A stretch of DNA of 64,000 nucleotides from Janthinobacterium violaceinigrum (GTDB taxonomy: Bacteria; Pseudomonadota; Gammaproteobacteria; Burkholderiales; Burkholderiaceae_D): the NCBI RefSeq assembly GCF_009208555.1, contig NZ_WFLI01000008.1, forward strand, positions 156,413 through 220,412, written 5' to 3'. Shown here piece by piece: positions 48,902 to 57,576 of this stretch (positions within the stretch are counted from its first letter, which is position 1; each line of letters starts with the position of its first letter). Position numbers and translations under genes: made by a program. The notes under the pieces are model-generated. The model searched no databases. It was not told the origin of the DNA and was given only the letters and a program-made list of their open reading frames with translations.

Positions 48902-49924
48902 ATGACCATGCATGCCCTGGAAATCCAGAATGTTGCGAAAGCCTACGGCAAGAACGATGTGCTCAGCGGAATCGACCTGCGGGTCGACAAGGGGGAGTTT
49001 GTCGTGATCGTCGGCCCCTCGGGCTGCGGCAAATCGACCTTGCTGCGCATCATCGCCGGTCTTGACGAGCATACCTCGGGACACCTGCGCATCGCCGGCG
49101 CGCTGATGGATGGCGTGCCGCCTTCCAGGCGGGGCATCGGCATGGTGTTCCAAAGCTATGCGCTGTATCCCCACCTGAACGTGTTCGACAACATGAGCCT
49201 GGCGCTCAAGCGCGAAGGCGTGCCCAAGGCGGAGATTCGCCAGCGTATCGACGCGGCGGCCACCATGCTGGCTCTCGGCCCTTTGCTGGAGCGCCGTCCG
49301 GCCCAGCTCTCCGGCGGGCAGCGGCAGCGCGTGGCGATCGGGCGCGCGATCGTGCGCCAGCCGAAACTGTTCCTGTTCGATGAACCGCTGTCGAACCTGG
49401 ATGCGGAATTGCGCGTGCATACGCGCCTTGAACTGGCGCAATTGCACCGTACCCTGGGCGCGACCATGATCTATGTCACGCATGACCAGATCGAGGCAAT
49501 GACGCTGGCTGACAAGATTGTCGTCATGCATGCGGGCAAGGTACAGCAGGTGGGCACGCCGCATGAACTCTACAACGCGCCCGTCAACCTGTTCGTCGCC
49601 AAGTTCATCGGTTCGCCGACGATGAATATCGTGCATGGCGTGGCGGCGCAACAGGCGGGCGTTGCCACGATCGGTGTGCGTCCCGAGCACCTGTGCCTGA
49701 CCGAGGAGGCGCCCGTGTGGTCCGGTACCGTGCGCCACCGTGAATATCTGGGCTCGGACAGCTATCTGTTCGTCACCACCGCAGGCGACGGTGAGCTGTG
49801 CGTGCGTGTCGAGGGCGAATCGCGCCATGCCATCGGCGACCGCGTGGGCCTGGCGCCCATGCCTGGCAAGCTGCTGGGCTTTGACGGCGATGGCTTGCGC
49901 CAGCCGCTCGCGCAAGCCGGCTAG
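48902..49924 (+). CDS. Sugar ABC transporter ATP-binding protein (MalK/UgpC type)
   Basis: 340 residues. The nucleotide-binding domain has Walker A GPSGCGKST, Q-loop VFQSYALYPHLNV, signature LSGGQRQR, Walker B LFLFDEPLSNLD and the switch His in IYVTHDQIEAM. A C-terminal TOBE-like regulatory region follows (about 240-340), as in MalK/UgpC. It energises the two permeases. It is the fifth gene in the cluster and ends shortly before the porin gene. Confidence 0.95.
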   Translation: MTMHALEIQNVAKAYGKNDVLSGIDLRVDKGEFVVIVGPSGCGKSTLLRIIAGLDEHTSGHLRIAGALMDGVPPSRRGIGMVFQSYALYPHLNVFDNMSLALKREGVPKAEIRQRIDAAATMLALGPLLERRPAQLSGGQRQRVAIGRAIVRQPKLFLFDEPLSNLDAELRVHTRLELAQLHRTLGATMIYVTHDQIEAMTLADKIVVMHAGKVQQVGTPHELYNAPVNLFVAKFIGSPTMNIVHGVAAQQAGVATIGVRPEHLCLTEEAPVWSGTVRHREYLGSDSYLFVTTAGDGELCVRVEGESRHAIGDRVGLAPMPGKLLGFDGDGLRQPLAQAG

Positions 49925-50103
49925 CCGAGTCTTCTGAACGGCGCGCCGCCAGCCCGGTGCGCCAGTCCACTTTTCCCTTTTTTGTCGTCCCTGCAACCTG
50001 GCATGCCGCCCAGGTGGCGCCAGCTTTTGCCTTTTTTTTCGGCCGCAAGGCTCCCCCCGCTCGGGATTGTTTCCCGAAATATTGACCCATATAAGGAGAA
50101 ATC
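49925..50103. other. Gap before the porin gene
   Basis: 179 bases with T-rich tracts but no clear hairpin terminator. The ribosome-binding site AAGGAG ends six bases before the porin ATG. The porin may be read through from the ABC genes or have its own promoter here. Confidence 0.4.
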
Positions 50104-51381
50104 ATGAATCGCTCGATACGCAAGGCCCTGTCCGTCGCATGCATGCTGGTGTGCGCTGGCGCCAGCCCCTTTGTTTTTGCCGACGACCCAGGCGACGATC
50201 TGCCGGGTTTCCACGGCTACTTCCGGGTCGGCGCCGGGATCAGCAATGGTACCGAAGGCGGCCGCCAGGCGTGTTTCGGCCTGGGCGGCAACACCATGCG
50301 CTACCGCCTGGGCAATGAATGCGATGCCTATGGCTATTTCTATTACAACCGGGAACTGGTGAAGAGCGACGATGGCGTCAGCTTTGTCGGTACGGTCGGG
50401 GTGCGCCAGTACTCGCCCAACAGCGATTTCGAGAACCGGGCGGTCATTCCGCTGGGCATACACCGCGCCTATGTGGAAGTGAAGAACCTGGACTTCCTCA
50501 ATGGTGGCGTGGTCTGGACGGGGCGCCGGGAATATGTGCGGCCCGACATCCACATGCTCGACCTGTTCTACACGAACCTGAGCGGCGTCGGCGGCGGTAT
50601 CGACAAGGTGAAGGCCGGGCCGGGCAAGTTCAGCTATGCCGTGTTCAAGGACAACGACGACGTGGTCACGAGTACGGCCACCGGGCGCATCGTCAACTCC
50701 GCGGCGGCCGTGCGGCAAAACCTCGTCTACCAGGACTTGCCTGTCAATCCGGGCGGCACCCTCGATATCGTTGCCGCCGCAATCCTGGCCAAGGGCGAGG
50801 ACAAGCATAACGGCTACAGCCTGTCGCTGATCCATCGCCAGAACAAGGTCTTTGGCGGTGTCAATACCGTTGGCGTGCAGTATGGCGTCGGTCCCGGCAC
50901 CGGCGCCGGGCTGGGCCGTTTCGGCGCCTCGGGCAGCACCATGCTGGGCTCGGATGTGACGCGCATGCGGCTGTTCGACAGCCTGTGGATACAGCCGACC
51001 CGGGAAATGAGCATGGAGCTGGTGGCGCTGGTGCAGCGCGACAAGTCCGATCTCACGGGAACGTCGACCTGGACGTCGTTCGGCGTGCGCCCGGTCTATG
51101 CGTTCAACAACCATTTCAAGTTGCAGGCGGAACTGGGCACGGACAAGGTCACGTCGCCGGCCGGCGGACGCGACCTGCGCCTGACCAAGCTGACGATCGC
51201 GCCCACCATCACCGCCGGGCCGGCCTACTGGTCGCGCCCGGAACTGCGCGCCTTTGTCACGTATGGCAAGTGGAATGACGCCGCCACGGCGGCGGTCAAC
51301 GCGGCCAACGAGGCTGGCGCCGTTTTTGGCCAGCGCACCAGTGCGGTATCCATGGGCCTGCAAGTGGAAACCTGGTTCTAG
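50104..51381 (+). CDS. Maltoporin-like carbohydrate outer-membrane porin (LamB family)
   Basis: 425 residues. The signal peptide is VACMLVCAGASPFVFA. The mature part starts with LPGFHGYFRVGAGISNGTEGG, followed by LGNECDAYGYFYYNRELV, matching the LamB N-terminus with its Gly-Tyr/Phe beta strand and Cys pair. The C-terminus ends VETWF with the terminal Phe needed for barrel assembly. It should let sugars cross the outer membrane for the adjacent ABC transporter. AAGGAG precedes the start. Confidence 0.92.
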   Translation: MNRSIRKALSVACMLVCAGASPFVFADDPGDDLPGFHGYFRVGAGISNGTEGGRQACFGLGGNTMRYRLGNECDAYGYFYYNRELVKSDDGVSFVGTVGVRQYSPNSDFENRAVIPLGIHRAYVEVKNLDFLNGGVVWTGRREYVRPDIHMLDLFYTNLSGVGGGIDKVKAGPGKFSYAVFKDNDDVVTSTATGRIVNSAAAVRQNLVYQDLPVNPGGTLDIVAAAILAKGEDKHNGYSLSLIHRQNKVFGGVNTVGVQYGVGPGTGAGLGRFGASGSTMLGSDVTRMRLFDSLWIQPTREMSMELVALVQRDKSDLTGTSTWTSFGVRPVYAFNNHFKLQAELGTDKVTSPAGGRDLRLTKLTIAPTITAGPAYWSRPELRAFVTYGKWNDAATAAVNAANEAGAVFGQRTSAVSMGLQVETWF

Positions 51382-51558
51382 CACGCTTCGCACTGCGCAG
51401 GCAACGCGGCTTGCGCAGATGCGGTCCACATGCCAGAATCGTACCAGTTTTGCCACCGGCTGGCGTACAGGCTGCCACAGGGGACCGCCAGCCGGAGAGT
51501 AAGTACCCAAGACCCAAGAATAGCGACGTACTTAATTATTCAAACGCTCGGAGACGCC

Positions 51559-52518
51559 ATGAAAGCATTGTTGGAAAGTTCGCTCATTCCGCAAGGAGCC
51601 AATTGGACTTATTTTCACCGCCGGCTCAACGTCTGCATCCCCTTTAACTGGCATTACCACCGTGAAATTGAACTGACCGTCACCCTGAATAGCCAGGGGC
51701 AGCGCTATGTCGGCGACAATATCGAACCGTACACGGATGGCGACCTGGTCCTGATCGGTCCGAACCTGCCCCATACCTGGATGTCGCAGAGCAAGATCAA
51801 TGAGGCCTTGCCGCACGTGGCGCATGTCTTCTGGATCAACGCGGACTGGCTCAATACCCTGATGTCCACGCTGGTCGAACTGGCGCCGATCAAGTCCATG
51901 CTGGTCGATGCGGAACGCGGCGTGGTCTTTTCCGCGAGCACGGTCAAGAAGGTACGGGACCTTGTCCTCGACCTCGAACACGCGTCGCCCGCGGGACGGG
52001 TCACGCGCCTGATCGATATCCTGACCATGCTGGCCAATGACAAGGAGGCGAGGTCGTTATGTCCGCCGCGCTGCCAGGTGGCCCAGCTCGATGCATGCGA
52101 CAAGTCGCGGATCGACCACGCGCTGGCCTACATCCACAGCCATTATGTGGAAAAGATCTCCATGGCCGAACTGGCGAGCCTGGCGGCGCTCAGTGTGTCC
52201 GGGCTACACCGCCTGTTCAAGCGCCATACGCGCCAGACCGTCAGCGACTACATTGCGCAAGTGAGGATAGGCAAGGCCTGTTCCTTGCTTGTATCGACCA
52301 CGCAACCGATTTCGCATGTGGCCGAGCAGTCGGGGTATAGCAGCCTGTCGCACTTTAACCGGCAATTCCTGGGCATCAAGCAAGTCACGCCCAGGGCATT
52401 CCGCCAGTCGTTCCGCCATCGCCAGCCGGAGGGCTTGCCGCACCGGCCCGAGGTCAGCACCTACGCGGAGCATCCCGCGGCGGCTGCGAGCCTGGGCAGC
52501 CACCGCCAGGCGCCCTGA
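51559..52518 (+). CDS. AraC-family regulator of the sugar cluster
   Basis: 319 residues: an N-terminal cupin-like sensor (FNWHYHREIELTVTLNSQGQRYVG, then DGDLVLIGPNLPHTW) and a C-terminal AraC double helix-turn-helix (ISMAELASLAALSVSGLHRLFKRHTRQTVSDYI, then PISHVAEQSGYSSLSHFNRQF). Such regulators bind a sugar and activate uptake genes. The frame runs back to 51430; the ATG at 51559 (MKALLES) matches a normal sensor start. It follows the porin, transcribed in the same direction. Confidence 0.92.
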   Translation: MKALLESSLIPQGANWTYFHRRLNVCIPFNWHYHREIELTVTLNSQGQRYVGDNIEPYTDGDLVLIGPNLPHTWMSQSKINEALPHVAHVFWINADWLNTLMSTLVELAPIKSMLVDAERGVVFSASTVKKVRDLVLDLEHASPAGRVTRLIDILTMLANDKEARSLCPPRCQVAQLDACDKSRIDHALAYIHSHYVEKISMAELASLAALSVSGLHRLFKRHTRQTVSDYIAQVRIGKACSLLVSTTQPISHVAEQSGYSSLSHFNRQFLGIKQVTPRAFRQSFRHRQPEGLPHRPEVSTYAEHPAAAASLGSHRQAP

Positions 52519-52531
52519 CGCCTGTTTCCTG

Positions 52532-54769
52532 TCACGGCGCCGTCTGAGGCGTGCCGGCGCTCCAGCCATGCACGCGGCGCTGGCCCTGGCGCACCAGCGC
52601 CAGTATTTCCTTGCGTGAAAAACCATCGAGCTTGTTCGGATTGTCCAGCATGGTCAGCGGCTGGCCCAGTTGCACCAGCAGGCGATTGAGCAGCAGGATG
52701 CCGAAGGTACGGCAATTTCCAGTGGGAAAAGGGCGCAAGCGCTGCAGCTTCTGGCACAGGTCGATGGCGGCATCGACCTGCGCGGACGGCGTATCCGCTG
52801 TGGCGAGCGCGGCATGGTAACTGCTGATCCAGCGCGCCATCAGGCTGGCCAGCGTTGCCGGCGTCGCCTCTGCGCGTTTGAAGATCTTGACTTCGGCGCC
52901 CCCGCTGAGCTGTTTTTCAGACAGCGAAAAATGCAGCGCGTCCGCATCGGGCGGTTCGACCGCCGTGGCGCAGATGAATTGCGCCAGCTCGTCCTCGCCT
53001 GCCGTGCTGACGGTTTCGCCCGGCAGCATGACAAACTGCGCCCATGCCCCGCTGGCAGCGGGCAGGCTGGCCGGCGCGCTGCCGCCCGCGCCGCTGCACA
53101 GCGCGTGCAGGCGCAGGATCAGGGACAGGTCGAGCGCCTCGTCGAGTTCGCGCATCGCCGCCAGCCAGGCGCGGCTCATGTTGTACAGATAACTGGGTTC
53201 GCTGTCGAACAGGTGGCCGATGTAGGGATTGCCGTCAATTTGCAAGCCCTTGGCCTGCATCAGTTCCAGCTTGAGCGGATCGATGCACAGGCGCCATAGC
53301 TGGCGTGCCGCCACGCTGGCACCTGGTATAGAGCTGGCCAGCTCATCCCACAGGAGCGCGGTCTCGCCCATGCGCGGCCGGAAGTTCTGCAAGGCGCGTT
53401 CTGCCGTCTTCGCATAGCGGTCGGCGGCCTGGCTGTTGCGCATGTTTTGCAGGAAATCGTCGCCGGGGCGGCGCAGTTCGCGGCAATACTCCTCGCTTGC
53501 CTCGCGTACCGCGGCGATGCTGGCTTCCAGGTGGCGTTCCGCCAGGCCACTTTCCTTGCCCGATGCGGCCTGGCCCTGAGGCACGTGCGCCAGCGCATCG
53601 AGCAGCGCGCCGAGGAAGTCATGGTCGGGAAAAATCAGATGCTGGGAGCGTGCCGGATGGGCTTCGGCCAGTTGCCGGAACGTCGCCGTGAAATGCTGCT
53701 TGACCGAAACGCGCAGCGCCTCGGGCAGCAGCGGCCCCGGCGTGCTGCGCGCAGTGGCGCAGGCTGGCGGTGCGGCCGCTTCCTCGCTCGCCGGCGGCGG
53801 CATCGTGGCTGGCGCCGCCGCCATGCGGATGCCCAGCGTCTTGATGCGGTAGTACAGGGTATTGACGGAAATCTGCAATTCCAGCGCCGCCTTGGCCACC
53901 ACCTGTTCGTGGCGCTCCAGGGTTGAGACGATCACGTCATGTTCGAAGTTGCGCACCCGTTCGCGCAGGGACAGCGCCGTATCGTCATGCAGGCGGGGTG
54001 ACGCGTCGGCATCCGGGAGAGCGCCGCTTGCGCCTTGCTCATCGTCGCCCAACGGCGCCAGGCCCAATGCGAAGCGTTCGGCCGCATTCTTCAACTCGCG
54101 GATATTGCCGGGCCATGGGTATTCCATCAGCAGCTTTTGCGTGCCGCCGGGAATGCCCGGCAAGGTGCGTGCGTGGCGCTGGCAGGCTTCGCCGAGGAAT
54201 TCCGCGAACAGCGGCAAGACTTTTTCGCGCGAGTCGCGCAGCGAGGCCAGGCGCAGCTTGACGACGTGCAGCCGGTAGTACAGGTCCTTGCGGAAGCTGC
54301 CCTGTTCGACCAGCGTGAGCAAGGCAATCTTGGTCGAGGCGATCACGCGGAAGTCGGAGCGGTAGAAACGGCTGCCGCCCAGACGCTCGCAGCCGCGTTC
54401 CTGCAGTGCGCGCAACAGTTTGGCCTGGATCGCCAGGGGCATGCTGTCGATTTCGTCCAGGTAGAGCGTGCCGTCGTTGGCCAGTTCCAGCTTGCCTTCC
54501 TTGGCCCGCACGGCGCCCGTAAAGGCGCCGCTTTCATAACCGAACAATTCGCTCTCGGCGATATGCTCGGGAACGGCCGCGCAGTTGATGGCGATGAATT
54601 TGCCGCAGCGGCCAGAATGGCGGTGGATGTCGCGCGCCATCACGTCCTTGCCGGTGCCGGTTTCACCCTCGATCAGCACGTCGACCGAGAGCGGAGCGAT
54701 TTCCTGGACCAGGCTGTCTTGCGCGGTGGCGGGGAGCGAATGTGGCGGCGTGGTGCGAAGTCGTGTCAT
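52532..54769 (-). CDS. Sigma-54 activator fused to a degenerate Fic-like domain
   Basis: 745 residues. There is no receiver: the AAA+ domain starts almost at the N-terminus (Walker A GETGTGKD near 35, sigma-54 loop GAFTGA near 80, Walker B GTLYLDEIDSM), then a Fis-like helix-turn-helix (KAALELQISVNTLYYRIKTLG, near 300). After an Ala/Pro linker comes an extra C-terminal region of about 350 residues. Its last part has LILRLHALCSGAG, then AAIDLCQKLQRLRPFPTGNCRTFGILLLNRLL; this tracks a Fic core, with RPFPTGNCR (from 679) where HPFxxGNGR is expected. The catalytic His is Arg. The N-terminal half resembles HrpS-type activators. Confidence 0.8.
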   Translation of the reverse strand: MTRLRTTPPHSLPATAQDSLVQEIAPLSVDVLIEGETGTGKDVMARDIHRHSGRCGKFIAINCAAVPEHIAESELFGYESGAFTGAVRAKEGKLELANDGTLYLDEIDSMPLAIQAKLLRALQERGCERLGGSRFYRSDFRVIASTKIALLTLVEQGSFRKDLYYRLHVVKLRLASLRDSREKVLPLFAEFLGEACQRHARTLPGIPGGTQKLLMEYPWPGNIRELKNAAERFALGLAPLGDDEQGASGALPDADASPRLHDDTALSLRERVRNFEHDVIVSTLERHEQVVAKAALELQISVNTLYYRIKTLGIRMAAAPATMPPPASEEAAAPPACATARSTPGPLLPEALRVSVKQHFTATFRQLAEAHPARSQHLIFPDHDFLGALLDALAHVPQGQAASGKESGLAERHLEASIAAVREASEEYCRELRRPGDDFLQNMRNSQAADRYAKTAERALQNFRPRMGETALLWDELASSIPGASVAARQLWRLCIDPLKLELMQAKGLQIDGNPYIGHLFDSEPSYLYNMSRAWLAAMRELDEALDLSLILRLHALCSGAGGSAPASLPAASGAWAQFVMLPGETVSTAGEDELAQFICATAVEPPDADALHFSLSEKQLSGGAEVKIFKRAEATPATLASLMARWISSYHAALATADTPSAQVDAAIDLCQKLQRLRPFPTGNCRTFGILLLNRLLVQLGQPLTMLDNPNKLDGFSRKEILALVRQGQRRVHGWSAGTPQTAP

Positions 54770-55040
54770 CGGGTGGCAGTGGTTAGGGGTGGTCTTGCGG
54801 GAAGGCTGACATGCACGGAGCGTGCCAGCGTGCTGGCGCCCCCCCGGCCATGTGGCCGCCTTTCAGAATTGAAAGAATGCCGGGGTCGGCACCTTGCAGC
54901 GTTGCCGCCGGTTTGGCACAAGCGGGCGGCCGCGACCGGGAGACCGCGGGGATACGGCGGCTGGAATGATTTTTGCTGCGATCCGAATGGCGGTGTTGCC
55001 TGCAACGGGCATGGTTATGATCAACAATGGGGCTCCTTTC
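54770..55040. other. Divergent gap between the activator and the ATPase gene
   Basis: 271 bases. No convincing promoter consensus or terminator was seen. A TGGCAC near 54915 lacks a properly spaced GC, so it is not a sigma-54 site. Confidence 0.4.
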
Positions 55041-56135
55041 ATGAATACTGACTTTTCCATCACGCGCGACCTGGTCCAGGAAATCATCACGCTGATCGGT
55101 TCGGACCTGGTGTTTACCGACCTGCATATCGAGCAGGATGCGCAACTGATGATCAAGACGCCGCGCGGCTGGCAGCCGGTCGGCGATGAACGGGTAACGG
55201 CCGAGGACATGCTGCCGGTGCTCGAATCGATCGACAAGGACTGGGCCACCAAGCTGCCCGATGGCGCCATCGACCGCCCCTTTGTGCTGACCCAGTGCCG
55301 TTTGCGCTGCAATGCCTACCGCACCACGGGCGGACAAAAGGTCGTCATCTCGATCCGCCGGCTGCCGCTCGATCCGATCGCGCTCGACAAGACCGGTTTG
55401 CCGGCCTACGTGAAAACAATGCTGGAGGCCACCAAGGGTGTCATCGTCGTGACCGGCTCCACCGGTTCCGGCAAGACCACCACGCTGGCTTCGATGCTTG
55501 ACTACATCAACGCCACCCGTACCGCGCATATCGTCACCATCGAACAACCGGTGGAGTATCAGCTCAAGCGGCGCAAATCCATCATCTCGCAAAAGGAAGT
55601 CCCCATCGACACGCCCAGCTTTTCTGCGGGGCTGCGCGAAACCATGCGGCAAAATCCGGACATCATCATGGTCGGCGAGATCCGCGACCTGGAAACCGCC
55701 GAAACCGTGCTGCATGCGGGCGAATCGGGACATCTGGTGCTGGCCACGATGCATACCAACAGCGCCGTCAATGCCATCGGCAAGCTGCTGTCCTTCTTTC
55801 CGCCCCGACAGCAGGAGCAGCGTGCCGCGGCATTGGCCAATTCCCTGATCGGCGTCATTTGCCAGGGACTGGTGCCGACCGAGGATGGCAGCGCGTTCGT
55901 GCTGGCAAGCGAATTGCTGTTCAATAATAACCAGCAGATCGCCTCCTTTGTCGCCGATCCCGGCAAGCTGCACCTGCTGGCCGATTTCATGAAACGGCGC
56001 CAGGACAATATGTCGCGCAGCCTGAACGAAGACCTGGCGCACCTGGTGGGGCGCAAGATCATCCACCCCAGGGATGCCATGCGCGTTGCCTACAACCGCA
56101 TCGAACTGCATGAACTCATCAGCAACGCACGCTGA
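55041..56135 (+). CDS. PilT/DotB-like secretion or retraction ATPase
   Basis: 364 residues. An N-terminal PAS-like domain (LIGSDLVFTDLHIEQDAQL) precedes the RecA-like ATPase: Walker A GSTGSGKTTT (near 140), Asp box VTIEQPVEY, Walker B IIMVGEIRD, His box ATMHTNS, and the FFPPRQQEQRAAALANSLIGV segment of PilT proteins. PilT retracts pili; DotB, of similar size, drives type IVB secretion. Its position just before the VirB genes and after the activator leaves both options open. The start is placed at 55041 (MNTDFSI); the frame runs back to 54894. The pilus operon itself has only an assembly ATPase. Confidence 0.88.
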   Translation: MNTDFSITRDLVQEIITLIGSDLVFTDLHIEQDAQLMIKTPRGWQPVGDERVTAEDMLPVLESIDKDWATKLPDGAIDRPFVLTQCRLRCNAYRTTGGQKVVISIRRLPLDPIALDKTGLPAYVKTMLEATKGVIVVTGSTGSGKTTTLASMLDYINATRTAHIVTIEQPVEYQLKRRKSIISQKEVPIDTPSFSAGLRETMRQNPDIIMVGEIRDLETAETVLHAGESGHLVLATMHTNSAVNAIGKLLSFFPPRQQEQRAAALANSLIGVICQGLVPTEDGSAFVLASELLFNNNQQIASFVADPGKLHLLADFMKRRQDNMSRSLNEDLAHLVGRKIIHPRDAMRVAYNRIELHELISNAR

Positions 56136-56386
56136 AGCGCCGTAACCACCTGCCTTTCTGAGTGGCGGCGGCGACCACATTGGTTCCCGCCGCCTGTTTG
56201 CCGTTCTCCCGTCGCCTTTCTTTCCTCTCTTCCCGCCGCAGTCCGTCGCCAGCTTTTGCCTGTATGGCGGCATCGCTGCGAAAAAATGCCGAAGCATGGA
56301 ACCGGATGGACCGTGCACGCCACTTAAGCAGCGTTGCAGTCAATTCTTTTCCTGAACAGCACACCTTATTTCTGGAGCGAGGGCCT
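56136..56386. other. Upstream region of the VirB operon
   Basis: 251 bases without a gene. A weak -24/-12-like match (TGGCGGCATCGCTGCG, 56265-56280) keeps the GG/GC spacing but misses several consensus bases. No terminator was seen after the ATPase gene, so the operon may be read through from 55041. Confidence 0.35.
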
Positions 56387-56434
56387 ATGAGTACGTTTTC
56401 CACGCAGCGCCATGCGAGGCGCCGGACATGCTAG
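56387..56434 (+). CDS. Possible 15-codon leader peptide before virB1
   Basis: ATG at 56387 has a good ribosome-binding site (GGAGCGAGGG). The frame encodes MSTFSTQRHARRRTC and stops at 56434, overlapping the virB1 ATG (56428). It could couple translation of virB1. It is too short to support by composition. Confidence 0.25.
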   Translation: MSTFSTQRHARRRTC

Positions 56435-56967
56435 ACGCGATCCCGTATGCCTGCGCGCAGGACGTGCCGCCGGCGCTGGTGCGCCAGCTGGTGCGCGTCG
56501 AATCGGGCGGGAACCCGTTTGCGATCGGCGTGGTCGGCGGCCGCCTGGCGCGCCAGCCGCGCACCTTGGCCGAAGCGTTGGCCACGGTGCAAAGCCTGGA
56601 GCAGCAAGGCGTTAACTATTCGATCGGCATCAGCCAGGTGAATCGCATCCATTTTCCGCGCCTCGGCTGGAACAAGGAGCTGGCCAACGGCTTCGATGCC
56701 TGCGGCAACCTGCAGGCCGGGACGGGCATTCTGAAGACCTGCTATCAGCGCGCCGTCGGCGCCGGCTATGCCGGCACGGCGCTCGATGGCGCCAATGCCG
56801 CGAGCAGGGCATCGCTGTCCTGCTATTACTCGGGAAATTTTGTCAGCGGCGAACGCCTCGGCTATGTCGCCAGGGTACTGGGCGGCTCGCCTGATCCTGG
56901 CCAGGGCCAGGGCCAGGGCCAGGGCCGCCAGCTGGCTGCCGCCACTTCTTCCATTTTGTTCGACTAA
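56428..56967 (+). CDS. virB1: Type IV secretion lytic transglycosylase VirB1
   Basis: This 179-residue SLT-fold muramidase opens the cell wall for the secretion apparatus. The catalytic Glu lies in LVRVESGGNPFAIGVVGG, followed by YSIGISQVNRIHF and a CGNLQAGTGILKTCY helix. No signal peptide is visible, so export may need another mechanism or the true start lies elsewhere. The C-terminus has a Gly-Gln tandem repeat (see repeat entry). It is the first of the VirB genes. Confidence 0.88.
   Translation: MLDAIPYACAQDVPPALVRQLVRVESGGNPFAIGVVGGRLARQPRTLAEALATVQSLEQQGVNYSIGISQVNRIHFPRLGWNKELANGFDACGNLQAGTGILKTCYQRAVGAGYAGTALDGANAASRASLSCYYSGNFVSGERLGYVARVLGGSPDPGQGQGQGQGRQLAAATSSILFD
56901..56924 (+). 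repeat. Four tandem copies of CCAGGG in virB1
   Basis: A perfect hexamer repeat encoding (GlnGly)n near the VirB1 C-terminus. Slippage would add or remove two residues without breaking the frame. Confidence 0.8.
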
Positions 56968-56982
56968 CCATAGGGGATATCC

Positions 56983-57252
56983 ATGAAACTCAATAAAGTA
57001 ACTGTGCCGCTTCTTTTGTTCATCCTGTCGCAACCAGCCCTGGCCGGCGGCCTGGAGGGGGGCAAGAAAGTGCTCGACGAGGTGTCCAAATGGATGACCA
57101 GCATCGGCCTCATCATCGTGACGATTGCCCTGATGGTGGTGGGCTTCCGCATGGTATTCCAGGCGGCGGAATGGAAGGACGTGGCGCCCGTCTTCTGGGG
57201 CGGCGTGCTGATTGGCGGCGCGAGCGGCATCGCTGGCCTTTTCGTGAGCTGA
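56983..57252 (+). CDS. virB2: Type IV secretion pilin VirB2
   Basis: 89 residues: signal peptide (VPLLLFILSQPALA), then two hydrophobic helices (SIGLIIVTIALMVVGFRMVF and APVFWGGVLIGGASGIAGLF) separated by a short polar loop, the VirB2/TrbC organisation. It forms the extracellular pilus of the VirB system. A ribosome-binding site GGGGAT precedes it. Confidence 0.88.
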   Translation: MKLNKVTVPLLLFILSQPALAGGLEGGKKVLDEVSKWMTSIGLIIVTIALMVVGFRMVFQAAEWKDVAPVFWGGVLIGGASGIAGLFVS

Positions 57253-57255
57253 GCC

Positions 57256-57576
57256 ATGGCTTACGAAGACGTGGTATTCAAGGGGGCGACGCGGCCGGCA
57301 ATGATGGCAGGGGTGCCTATCGTGCCCTTCATCCTGGTGGTCGGCATCCACCTGCTGATCGCCATCTGGGCCATGGTGCTGGTGAACCTGTTTGTCGCCT
57401 TCGTCATCCTGATGACCTGCGTGCTGAACGTTCTGTTCATGCGTCATATCAGTTCGAACGACGAACAGCGCTTGAACCAGTATTTGCTGCGCATGAAAAG
57501 TACCGCCGGCCGGCGCAACAAGGCGCACTGGGGCGCGCATGCCGTATCGCCCAATGATTACCGGAGGCGCGCATGA
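57256..57576 (+). CDS. virB3: Type IV secretion protein VirB3
   Basis: 106 residues. The VirB3/TraL-type N-terminus is DVVFKGATRPAMMAGVP, with two helices (FILVVGIHLLIAIWAMVLVN and FVAFVILMTCVLNVLF). It acts with VirB4 at the inner membrane. It starts three bases after virB2 and overlaps virB4 by four bases. Confidence 0.9.
   Translation: MAYEDVVFKGATRPAMMAGVPIVPFILVVGIHLLIAIWAMVLVNLFVAFVILMTCVLNVLFMRHISSNDEQRLNQYLLRMKSTAGRRNKAHWGAHAVSPNDYRRRA

Noticed and set aside
56265..56280. Possible sigma-54 promoter TGGCGGCATCGCTGCG before virB1
   Set aside because: Five defined positions differ from the consensus; kept only as a note.
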